A stretch of DNA of 64,000 bases from NCBI GenBank assembly GCA_004794785.1, contig SJOL01006396.1, positions 87,943 to 151,942 on the forward strand, given 5' to 3'. Below the pieces are notes generated by a model. It worked only from the letters and a program-made list of their open reading frames with translations. It was not told where the DNA came from and made no database searches. Shown piece by piece: positions 48,432 to 58,135 of the stretch. Each line of letters starts with the position of its first letter. Position 1 is the stretch's first letter. Position numbers and translations under genes: made by a program. This DNA comes from Opisthorchis felineus (Eukaryota; Platyhelminthes; Trematoda; Opisthorchiida; Opisthorchiidae).

Positions 48432-50911
48432 GTAAGAGATAAACGAATTCATGTTTAAATTCAGCGAAAAAGGATTATATATGCAAAATCTTCCAATTTG
48501 GAACTGCCACTTTTGGTCGAGTTATCTAAGCTCCAATTTAACTTGGGCTCTATGTATAATGTAAAAATTACCTTTTCCATCTCGAGAAATTAGTTCGCCT
48601 TATTTGTATCTTATATTTTTATTTTATTTTATATTTTATTTATTTCAACCGATAATTTTGGGGTCGTTTTCCTATTTCAATTTTGCCATGAGTATATTAG
48701 GTGTGCAGGTATTATTATTAGACGGTATTCGAATTTATTCATTCTGTAGTAATTTCATGAAACATTCTAGTTAAAACTGTTGCTTGTCTACGTATGTGTG
48801 GTCCCTCAAAGTAAAAGTTGTCTTAGAAGACATCCACAAAGCACCGCCGTCACTGACTCCGGATGAAAAAAGATATGGTCCAAGTTTATTGGCATTCTGG
48901 GTCCTTTGAACTCAGTAACAGTTGTTTGTTCGTAGTTCAGAATTCCTTTGGCTTTGTAAAATTCATTCACGAGCTCCAATCCCAAACTGGCGGCCGAATC
49001 TGTTTCATAAATTTCGGCAAACTCACATTTGAAGTGGCACATGTGATGAGATACTCAGCAATAATGTTGCGCAAATACAGTTCGAAGTATCCCAAATGTA
49101 TAAAAATCAACAACTGTGCCTGATTTCCTCGTAAATTGCCATTGATTTATTATACATACCCGAATTCCGAATAATTTTGGCAGCGACCGAATATTTCACC
49201 TGGTGGAACAGGGGTATTAATTGTGAATGGCACAATGTCGATAGAGGGGCTATAAATTAAGTTTGCCTGAAAACTGAAACATAATGTTGTTCAACCCCAA
49301 GAGGACGTATCATAAGAGATACTGCTTTCAAGAAAAGCATGACATTGTTTTTGCCTTATTTGTTTTGTTGAGAAAGGTTTACTACCTTCCGAACAGGTGC
49401 TTTCAAGAAGGTAACACCCTGGCTATTTACAACACCCCGATCCATATGTAAAGCCACGGCTCTGTCTGTCCGACACTAGTCGAACATCCAAACACTATCG
49501 ATGAGGCGTCCTTGTGGCCAATTTTTCATTGAATCATTATTACAACACATTTTGGAATGACCTCCGTAATGCAAATAGTGGTTGCCAGAATTATCCAACC
49601 CACAGAAATGATACAATTCCTGCTCAGAAATGTACAAAAGTTTAGTCCGGACCACTGTGTTTGGTAAATAAACCGGTAAATAAACCCAAGTTGTGTGCCA
49701 AATAACGGTAATAGACGTGTATCCCTGTGGCGCCATCCCAGCCAACACTATGTGGGATTGCTCTGAAATGCGCGGCCTTTTGAAGATTATGGCTGACAGC
49801 ATGCTCAGGTCTGTCGGAAAAGCAAATCGGCGATAAGGTTTTGTCTATCGTTAGAGAATGTAAACTTTCGCTTATGGAAGGTTCTTAGTGTTCTGGAATG
49901 TCTTTGTTTTCATTATCGGTACAAATTGCATGGAAATCACGAATTGATTTTCGTAGGGGTGAATACCAGAGAAAACCATATCCTAAAAATGGCATTATGG
50001 GCTAAAATCATCCTACGATCTTGTTTGTTCTTTTCCCAAATGATTTGTCTCTTTGAAATTAATCAAATGGAAGTGGCGTCTAATTTGGTAACAAAGCAAC
50101 TGATGATAGAAATGTTTAGCTCCTTCCAGTTACCCGTTCTTTGCGGCAAAATTGTTCGATTTTAAGTGAACGACTTCGCTCTGTATTTCCATTTATATCA
50201 CTCCGTTTTATGCGCGACATTTACCCCCCTCCCCCAAAATGAAAGAGCCCCTCCAAAGTGCGTGAATTTTTCAAATCCCAAAAGTACATAAGACCATTTA
50301 ATAGATTTAATAGTTATAGAGCACTCACGAACAATGTTCTGAATATTTGTGCTTTCCCAGTGCTTGCATCTTTCCCTTTTCCAATAAGGTTAGTCTATTT
50401 AACTCTCTTATAGGACTCTCTTAGGACACTCTTATAGGACCAGGTTTATTTCCGAATCACATTTTGTTGATCCTAGATTTGGATATGAAGCTGCTAAATC
50501 AAATTCGATAATCCTCTGTTGACAAATGAGAGACGCCGCAAAATGAGTGACTTACTAGCGTGTTGACTGCGTTTGCACATTTCCACATCCGAGAAACTTC
50601 ACTTAAATGTTTTCTACCCGTCGGCTAGCCAACTAATTAACACCTGTCATCAATATTCATTTGTTTCTAATGAGTACTATATTCAATTAAAGAAATTCAC
50701 GGCAAACCTAGGGTCGGGACCTAATTCCAGGTTTACTAACATTAATTCTGGTGTGCCATCTTTAGTTATCTACTCATGCGTTCTAGCAACATTGTCTCCT
50801 AAATCGCACAGCGTGATGATAGATCAAACTACTCTCCTGTTTAGCAGACTTCTTGACTGATGTAACAATACTCAGATAAAGATATTCTTTCTTTCTTCCC
50901 CGTTCACTTAG
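48432..50911 (+). other. Intron of the neuropeptide gene
   Basis: A 2,480-base intron from GTAAGA to a polypyrimidine-rich acceptor (TTCTTTCTTCCCCGTTCACTTAG). Near its start is an AT-rich run (48600-48650). A minus-strand frame at 48806-49042 has unusually protein-like text (LGLELVNEFYKAKGILNYEQ), but no splice pair or family. A short imperfect tandem repeat lies at 50402-50441. Confidence 0.7.
50402..50441 (+). repeat. Imperfect three-unit tandem repeat
   Basis: Units of 11 to 14 bases related to ACTCTCTTATAGG occur three times in a row, differing by small indels. It lies inside the neuropeptide intron, about 470 bases before the acceptor. No function is inferred. Confidence 0.7.
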
Positions 50912-51235
50912 TTTACTCCGCCGAAACGTGCTAGCCTTTCATACTTCAAGCGAGCAGAGCAACCGTCACCGCATCCATATTTGGATTCACCATTGACAGA
51001 CGACCTGGAAAAACGGGCTAGTCTATCCTATTTCAAGCGAGCCATTCCACCCTTTAAACGAGCGTCGTTGTCATACTTCAAACGGGGTCATTCTGCATTT
51101 GACCGAGAAGAGGACTTCGAACAACCTTATTATGTCTACAACGCGGGCGTGTTGCCCGAATCAGAAGCGGAAATGGAGGAACGGCGCCCTGTTCATCATA
51201 CTCAGCACCATCATCCACATCTTGAAACGGAATAG
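50912..51235 (+). CDS. Neuropeptide precursor, exon 2 (three ASLSYF copies)
   Basis: The exon opens right after the acceptor AG; the in-frame triplet there is TAG, so the frame starts only by splicing. It encodes 107 residues. Copies of ASLSYF lie at exon residues 7-12, 36-41 and 50-55. Each is preceded by Lys-Arg and followed by Lys-Arg, prohormone convertase sites. Between copies 1 and 2 is an acidic Pro-rich spacer (AEQPSPHPYLDSPLTDDLE), and between copies 2 and 3 is AIPPF. After copy 3 comes GHSAFDREE, then an acidic tail ending in a His-rich stretch. No Gly precedes the dibasic sites, so the mature peptide would have a free C-terminal Phe. The codons of the three copies differ, so it is not a fresh duplication. 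No AATAAA is seen in the next 300 bases; AATATAAA-like text occurs at about 51455. Confidence 0.85.
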   Translation, partial: FTPPKRASLSYFKRAEQPSPHPYLDSPLTDDLEKRASLSYFKRAIPPFKRASLSYFKRGHSAFDREEDFEQPYYVYNAGVLPESEAEMEERRPVHHTQHHHPHLETE

Positions 51236-53099
51236 GCGTAACTGAATCACAATTCTAGAACGACGCGGCCCGATTCTTTGAATGGTCTTTGTTTGAAAGC
51301 TTTTGGTTTGTCGGTCCATGAATTGTTGATTACAATACACCATTTGCAAAGGGACTGCCAGTTTTTTGCTCTCTCTGGATCCATTCTGATCAAACGACAA
51401 CGTTTGTTGCGTCCAAATGAATGGTAAGAACTACTAGAACTCACATTTTCCCGAATATAAAACAGCTTTTTCCACCCAAATTTGTGCCCAATAGTTTAAA
51501 TGTACTAAGCATGATGAGAAGTATGAACAAAAACCGTTAACAATAGCGGAGAAAGTGAGCAGAAAACAGGCAGTCCATCAAAATGGAGCAAAACGTAGCG
51601 AGGGTAAAAGTTGGTTATACAGGAACGGTAAACAACTCGTTAGAAAAACAACAGTTCACTGAAAGGTGGGTTCGAATGAGGGGACAGAAAACTTGTTGGA
51701 AACACAGACATGATAACTTTGTGCTGCCAAACACTCTGATCGAACAGACAACCGCGGAAACAAAAGCCTCACACAGATTAATTTTTTTAGATGTTCACCA
51801 TAGAGTGTGTTACACGAATCATGGGAGGGCAGTGCGTTTGAAGCTTTACCTTCAGAAAATACCACCTCTTTGTGATCAAAGCTAGCAAAAATATAAACCC
51901 AACTTCCTGCATACGAGACAAAGCAAAGGACCGATGGTTCAAACTCATGTCCGAAAGCCACAAAGCGGAGTCTAAATTTGACCAGAGTTTGAAGGAAAGT
52001 TTAACACGTTGCTTTTTACCAGCAAATCTGACGAAGATTTAATTTTGCCATCTTCATCCTCATTACCAATGATAGTAGTACATCAGTCTTGAATACTGAT
52101 TCTTCCCACCTGCTATACCAACATGCGAGATGAAAGCCTTAGTGAAGAAGGAAAATAGAATGGAGAGATGGGGACTTCATGTAAAGAAGTCCTATGTTCT
52201 TGAGTAAAGCAATAATGAGTAAGGTGCCTACATATTCGAACGACATACAAAAAACACCTCAAAATCATTTCGAATAAATTCGCCACCCACGTGATTGACC
52301 CAGCGTCTCTTGCGGATCTCAACCGAGTTAAGCCGAGCGCACAACGACAGACGAACTCTATCTAGCCCGTCCGGCTAGGATACGATAGTACGTGCGCTAT
52401 TGAGATAGGTTGCGTGTCATGCCCTGCATGATTTCCATTCACGTGCAAGCAGACTCACGTGAGTAAGTTCAGGAAGGCACTCATTTTAAATGTAGCCGCC
52501 ACGTCGCCATCTCATGGCTTACAACCCGCAAACCGTTCGCGGATGAGAAGTGGTTGGACACATGTCCCAGCCACCTTAAGCTGGTGCATCTATTTGCTAC
52601 TCTAAAGATTCTGATTGATCTTAAATTACCCACTTACGCACCATATGGTGCCACCTTATTGCACTACTGTGCACGAAAACAATTCGTGGAACATATACGG
52701 AGACGGTGACGTTCTCAGTGTAATCCGATGCCACTGTGGAACCAGGCTCTAGATAGAAAACCTGAAGTTGAGAGTGACAGTATACTCAGCGTGATGGATC
52801 CAGCTGAATTCCATTGGGATGTTTAGACCCAAATGTGTCCCCAGTGGTAAATAATCTAGCTAAAACGAGAAGAAAAAGAACTGATTGGGGTACGATTCTC
52901 AAACGAATGAGAATGGTGGTTCCGGACCCCTAAGTTTATTTGCTAACAAAGATCGCTCCCGACACCACCCCTTGAACATTTTGTGCCCTATACACGGATT
53001 CATGCGATATTTAGTGCGCTTTTGAAAGCCTAACATCATCGGCAGAACTACACTGGGGTTATAAAGAAAACGTAAAGGAGAAAGAGCTGCTCCTTGTGG
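51236..53099. other. 3' flank of the neuropeptide gene, then noncoding
   Basis: The first few hundred bases are likely 3' UTR. An ATG-started frame of 100 codons (51583-51885, +) has charged protein-like text (MEQNVARVKVGYTGTVNN) but no motif or splice site, so it is not called. The rest shows nothing I recognise. Confidence 0.4.
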
Positions 53100-53226
53100 A
53101 ACTAACAAGCAACCAACAGGGCGCAATTTGTCACCCATGCAACCTGTTGGTCGAAAGGCTGAGGTTGAGTTCGAACCACGTAGATTCCGTACAGTAAGTT
53201 CGCGCCTTAATCAGTGAGCCACCACA
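53100..53226 (-). mobile_element. SINE-like repeat, copy 3 (tRNA-derived head)
   Basis: On the minus strand, TGGCTCACTGATTAAGGCG is a good Pol III A box. ACGTGGTTCGAACTC, about 30 bases on, is a near-perfect B box. The intervening GCGAACTTACTGTACGG resembles GCGCATTTACTAACCG of the 19.2-kb copy. Beyond the head, the tail is only loosely similar. The acceptor arm does not pair well, so a functional tRNA is unlikely. Confidence 0.6.
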
Positions 53227-54279
53227 GTTATTAAGGATTGTACCGTACTTTGTACACAACATGTGAAATTTTGTATCCAAGGGTAACGGCGTGGTAATTT
53301 GAGCCCAACTCTGGTTAAATGACGGAGATAGAGATACAATCAGGGTGACATGTACGTAACTTTCGGTTGTTTGGGTGCCGTTTAGATGGCATTTTGTCCT
53401 TGTATGTTAGCACAAGGTACAAAAGAAATTTTAATCCATCAAAATTCTTAATTCAATCATGAATTTCAGGACAACTAATCCTTTGAGTTCCTAAACAGCA
53501 GGTAACTAGATGGGACGAAGTTTAATCCGGTTTATCCATCATTTCTGAATGGAAGGGTACACGAGCACAGTACACGTGCTCGCTGGCCCGTATCTTGCCC
53601 AACAGGGCCAGATAAGTTTGTAGGTCTGACACTTGACTGCGTACTGTAGATCTTCGTAGATATTCCTATGAAAACAACCATAAGGAAATATTTATATTTG
53701 TCCTTCTGCACAGTTAAAGTGCAAGTTTATTTTTCTGCCCCACTAACGGATGGAGTTAGCGGTCGCATGACAGAATTCGTGAATCAAATGAACGTATAGT
53801 GCTGCACAGCTACACTTGCTAGCACTCAAAACAGTCCAACCGAATAGAGCCGTTTGGCGCAGGTAAAAGAATACATCCCTGAGTACTTTTTGACCAGTGC
53901 GAATCAATCCAACGAAGATCCAACCGATCCAGTGCGTAACTGAGTGAACCAGGTGTTCTTCGTGAACTGCTTTTACTGAAGTTCACCGGTAACTAGTACT
54001 TCTCTACAGTTTTGAACTGGTACTTCAGATGTGTCACATAATATTAGAAAGGTGCATTATTTGCCTCTTCGAGGACTCAGTTGTACGGCCAAAATGTGGT
54101 GAATTTTTAGCAAATGTTGATGTCGCGGCACATTTCGAAGGTTGCCTCCGAGCAGCGCCTGCTTTGTTGTAAGGGTCTTCAACATGAAGTGGAAACGGAG
54201 CCTGCTGTCTCCCAAGAACAACTGAACAATAAATTATCGGTTTACTCTGAGGTGTTGGAAATTTCGATCCTAATTTATA
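53227..54279. other. Noncoding stretch
   Basis: No gene recognised. A minus-strand frame (54034-54315) runs into the hammerhead repeat and has no motif. Confidence 0.4.
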
Positions 54280-54304
54280 CCTGGTGAATATGCCCAACAG
54301 ATTA

Positions 54305-54391
54305 GCGAAATACACTCAGTTGCAAACAAACTTGGTTTTGCGAGAGGCTCACCTGGAATCCAGCTGAATCTCTCGTTTGTGATGTTTCCAG
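54305..54391 (+). repeat. Left arm of 87-base inverted repeat
   Basis: Runs from GCGAAATACACTCAG to GTGATGTTTCCAG. Its reverse complement aligns along its length with 54615-54701 with few differences (for example CAAACGAGAGATTC is shared). Confidence 0.75.
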
Positions 54392-54510
54392 GCAACTGAA
54401 TGTGCTGCACCAGGCCGCCCCGTGTTCCAGTTGGTACGATATTCGATATATTGCGATACACGTATATTTGTAATGCACTACTCATAAGGCTGCTGAAAAT
54501 TCTTCGACAT

Positions 54511-54551
54511 CCCACGACCGGTTTCGCCCTTTTTGGGGCTCATCAGGTAGG
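54511..54551 (-). ncRNA. Hammerhead ribozyme H3 (best-preserved copy)
   Basis: On the minus strand: stem I CCTAC with GTGGG (five pairs, one G-U), CTGATGAG (54546-54539), stem II GCCC/GGGC closed by a CAAAAA loop, CGAAAC, CGGTC, with cleavage after the C at 54516. All core bases fit the hammerhead consensus and stem II is fully paired. Stem III is the four-base palindrome CCGG with no loop. As a monomer it would be strained, but two molecules could share a stem III, as known for other short-stem hammerheads. Confidence 0.8.
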
Positions 54552-54614
54552 CGCAGTCCCCGAGTTTACGTCAACCTTATGTTCTACTTGAAAAATCACT
54601 ACTTGAAACATCTG

Positions 54615-54701
54615 CTGGAAACATCACAAACGAGAGATTCAACTGTGTTCCAGGTGAGTCTCTCGCAAAACCAACTTTGTTTGCAAATGAGTGTATTTCG
54701 C
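54615..54701 (+). repeat. Right arm of 87-base inverted repeat
   Basis: Partner of 54305-54391, from CTGGAAACATCACAAACGAG to GAGTGTATTTCGC. The arms are about 220 bases apart, with H3 lying between them. Confidence 0.75.
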
Positions 54702-54770
54702 TGATTCCGTGCAATTTGGTTTTAAGTAGAACATAAAGTTGATGGAAACTCGGGGACTGTGCCCAACACA

Positions 54771-55942
54771 TGTTAGGAGACAAATTGCAGTCATCTGCCT
54801 TCAGCACGGCAGCTCGGCTAAATGCACATGAATAAAGAATAAGGATTCCGCTTCAGAAGGGCTTCATAATCATGGGGCAGTAGAAACAGTAAGATTGAAG
54901 TGTAATTGGTCATTAAGATCAGCCAGCAAAATCCATTTACACATTGGGCAGCCACTTGTGGTTCAACAGAATAGTCATCTTGACGTGGGGTTTGGTAGAC
55001 CACGGGAATACCGATCGACTCAAGTAATATTTGTGGCGACAAGAAAGGCCGGGTTTTGTTGTTCAGTTGTAATGGCCTTGGCTGTTACAGGTGAACTTTT
55101 TCAGATGTCTTTGCGGTGGTCTGTTAGCGCTCAAATGATCACACTGAACGACTTGGCTGGATTAATCCGGTGATTATTGTCAATCAGGTGGGCCCCAGCC
55201 GTATTACTCAAAGACTTTGACTCATTGGGGCACTTGCAGGAAGGTGTGCCAAACGATCATTTGGGACAGGCTGTGTCAGACGTGACAAAAACTGGTGGAC
55301 AAAAATAGTCACAGGTCGGCACTCCGTCATTCGGTGTGTGCGCAAGAATATCCGAAGAATATCCGCAGTTGCGCGGAAGTAAATGTTCGTTTGGGAACAA
55401 TGGTCATTCAACGCTTAACCACTTCAGAACCTATAACGCTTTTTTGGGGAGTGGGATGCATATAGGCTTTTTCGGGCCGCGGAGCTGTAACTCATGTCCT
55501 TCATCTGGTGTGTCGCAGCTGGAAATTCCCAAAGCTTCCACATTCGATCAGAGTTTTGCGGTAAAGCGCATTTCTCTGCCTAGATTATAGTCGGTGCAAA
55601 ATCTACGAGCCCTGTTGATCAGAATGTTGAAGAAGTCTCATTCATATTTCGTGCTAAAAAGGCTATGGACGTTCGTATACCAGCCATAACACGTGCCTTT
55701 TCCGTGAACCCATGCTTACCATGGGGTTCAGTGAGATCCAACAAGCGCAACATAGCGCCAAGTTTTAAGTGGCGAATTACTTTGCTGACTATGAATAGCC
55801 TATGATGGTGTTATGGTTTTAGCGTTTGCAGAGGAATGACTTTTAGTAAAACTGAACTTAAACATTATACACAACTACACCGGCCACAGCTGCTCCAGGT
55901 GAAGGGCTCATCGCCAAATCATCTGAAGCATAAGAATCCGTA
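54771..55942. other. Noncoding stretch before the LTR element
   Basis: No gene recognised. Frames at 54895-55173 and 55336-55590 (+) lack motifs and splice pairs. No target-site duplication was found at the LTR boundary. Confidence 0.4.
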
Positions 55943-56185
55943 GTATTAGGACGGTCAGGTCCTAACGAACAATTCGATCTTTTGTAACTTTTCACTAGGA
56001 TTCCATTCACTCTCTGATGTCACCAACTGAGCCGCTGCGATTTTGCTTCTATTTGGTACATCCCTAATATAGCTGACCTTTGTCTTCTTCCTTTGGACTT
56101 CCCACTCAAACATTTAAAATATCGAACACGACAGAACAGTTTCCATTAATCTGCTAAATCACTCTGCAAGCACACAGTTACAGCA
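55943..56185 (+). repeat. 5' LTR of the gypsy element
   Basis: About 243 bases, matching 60142-60397. Shared blocks include TTAGGAC.GTC.GGTCCTAACG, then GTCTTCTTCCTT against GCCTTCTTCCTT, CCCACTCAAA and AGCACACAGTTACA. The two LTRs are clearly diverged with indels, so the insertion is old. The ends are approximate. Confidence 0.8.
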
Positions 56186-56186
56186 C

Positions 56187-56204
56187 TGGCGATCGGCCGT
56201 CCAA
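56187..56204 (+). other. Putative primer-binding site
   Basis: TGGCGATCGGCCGTCC begins one or two bases after the 5' LTR. Starting with TGG, it fits the complement of a tRNA 3' CCA end. The tRNA identity cannot be fixed by eye. Confidence 0.5.
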
Positions 56205-56229
56205 GATTTTTATTTCAGCCGATCAACTT

Positions 56230-57062
56230 CAGGTGATTTTGAAACACCAACAAAAGCAGTCTGAGCACGCGCAACTTCAGCAGCATAAGCAATATGAGCA
56301 CACATACCTGAAACTCGAAGAAGCGCTGACAAAAATCTGAGTATTCAGGCTTCTGAAAGTCAACCATCAATTTCCACCGTAGACTCTATCGCTACTTCTA
56401 TCACCGAATTCACTTTTGCCGCGGATGCAGACCGAATTTTCGACTCCTGGTTCAAAAGGTACCAAGATCGTTTCATAGTTGATTTCGCCAAGCAAGATGA
56501 CCAATAGGAGGTACGCCTGGTACTTTGGAAACTCGGCACACGTGAACATAACCGTTTTACGAATTAGATACTTCTTAAACAGCCCAGTGACCTCAGCTTC
56601 GAAAGCGCCATCCCTTACGCAACACATCTTTGTTTAATATCCGATACCAATGACTAAAATTGGTAATGAAGGATAATGACTTTCTCAGTCTTACAGCACT
56701 TGTCAATCGAGAATGCGAGCTTTTCAAGCTCAGCGATATGGAAGAAAATCAGTTCAAATGTCTTTCATTTATATACGGCATCCAGTCCTCTCGTGAATCA
56801 AACATTCGTACAAGATTATTGCACCAACTCGGAAAAAAACAAAGATGACCTCAGTGCTGAATGTTACTGGCTCATCCAACTGAGTCAGGACAACACTGTG
56901 GTTGGCCAAGCGTCAGCTGGCCCATGTGACATAGTGCACCGGAAATGAGAAGACGTTTCAGTACAATTCCCATCTCAAGCACAATAAACCTTTTACACCG
57001 TGTTGGTCTTGTAATGACTGGCATTACGTTAGCTTTTGCCCGCTCAGAAACACCAAGGCCAG
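56230..57062 (+). pseudogene. Gypsy gag, broken
   Basis: The frame starts with a Gln-rich coiled-coil-like segment (QVILKHQQKQSEHAQLQQ, about 56235-56285) and breaks at TGA near 56338. Capsid text follows in other frames, including LTALVNRECELFKLSDMEEN (about 56690-56750) and SREANIRTRLLHQ-type text near 56800. A zinc knuckle lies at 57001-57039 (CWSC-NDW-H-YVSF-C), so the nucleocapsid part survives. Gag would form the particle and bind the element RNA; this copy cannot. Confidence 0.75.
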
Positions 57063-57189
57063 ACATGCCGTCGTATTGATTACAAGCAATTAGTTTGTTT
57101 CCCAGAGAGAACCAAGCCGACTGAAAGAGCGCACCTACAACGGTTCCTAAGTCACAACTGAAACGATGTCAGTCGAATTCCGTTTTCGT

Positions 57190-57421
57190 ATCATTCAAAG
57201 TGGATATCGCATCCAGCAGGAAATTTATTACACTTTCCTTGAACAATCATCCTGTCCATCTTCAGCTCGATACAACCTTATCCATCACATTGATTCCACG
57301 TTCAACCTGGAATGCACTTGGGAAGCCATTATTTTCTGCTACCAGCCATTGTGCAGAGTCCGGCAACAATGAAACGCTTACTGGTAAACTGACTTCTGAT
57401 CTGTCTTTCAATATTGTGTGA
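57190..57421 (+). pseudogene. Gypsy aspartic protease remnant
   Basis: The frame from about 57200 reads RKFITLSLNNHPVHLQLDT, then ITLIPRSTWNALG, the retroelement protease fold start. The catalytic Asp is at about 57269. The next residues are Thr-Thr rather than the usual Thr/Ser-Gly/Ala, so the active-site triad is changed. It ends at TGA near 57421. In an intact element it cuts the polyprotein. Confidence 0.7.
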
Positions 57422-57699
57422 TTTAAGGGTGGTTGCTACCTCACAGATTGTTTAGATCTGAATTTTACTCGGTCTTGATTGGAGAGATCAGTTAAATCTT
57501 TTTTACCTCCATCTACAGTCCGCATGTGATAGCGTGCATCTCACTCATGCAAGCATTTCCCAATAACTTACACTCACAATCCAATCAAAATTTCCAATTT
57601 TTTTCCAGATGGTCTTGAGCATTGTTCCAAAGTCCAAACTACACTTCGTTTGAAGCCAAAAATAATAAACCTGCGTCCAGACCAAAACGCCCTGTACCT

Positions 57700-58135
57700 A
57701 ATGTGGCTCTTGCGTCTGTGGACGCTGAACTCGATTGCCCCCCAGCCTGTCAACTACTCCTCCTGGGCAGCTCACATTGCTGTGGTCAAGACGAATGGAA
57801 AGATCAGGGTTCAGTGATGCACTCGCTTCACATCAGTATCCTCTTTCAGTTCCAGAAGATCTGTTTATCAAACTCACTGGTGGCACGTGCTTTGCTAAAC
57901 TTGATCTTTTCCAGTTCGATCGTATTCCCTTCAGACTAAAAACGTGCCAGCCATGTTCCAACAGATCGTGGACGCTATGCCAAATGGGTTAACAGGCGTC
58001 GAGGCGTACTTGGACGATATCCTCGTGGCAGCCTGTGATCTGGAAGAACTCCTTCGTCACTTAACCTCAGTACTTGATCAAATCCAGGGATACGGATTTC
58101 ATCTCCGAGTGGAAAAATGTGCATCCTTTTAACGT
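57700..58135 (+). pseudogene. Gypsy reverse transcriptase, frameshifted with palm deletion
   Basis: Two frames cover it. One has DALASHQYPLSVPEDLF and GGTCFAKLDL (motif A with its Asp, about 57880-57905). The other holds MFQQIVDAM and AYLDDILVA (motif C, Tyr-Leu-Asp-Asp at 58007-58018), ending at TAA at 58130. Directly after LDL the text continues with FQFDRIPF. About 25 residues normally found between these two blocks are missing, so part of the palm is deleted. A frameshift near 57940 adds to the damage. Confidence 0.8.

Larger units (their letters stand above)
54280..54770. mobile_element. Hammerhead-bearing repeats arranged head to head (H3 and a truncated unit)
   Basis: A minus-strand unit (about 54596 down to 54280) carries the best-preserved ribozyme. 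Next to it a plus-strand unit (about 54600-54770) holds the GCAAAACCAACTTTGTTTGC block, the AAGTAGAACATAAAGTTGAT block and CTCGGGGACTGTGCCC, then stops just before the ribozyme. The two share an 87-base block in opposite orientation. This arrangement could come from two insertions or from an inverted duplication. Confidence 0.75.
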
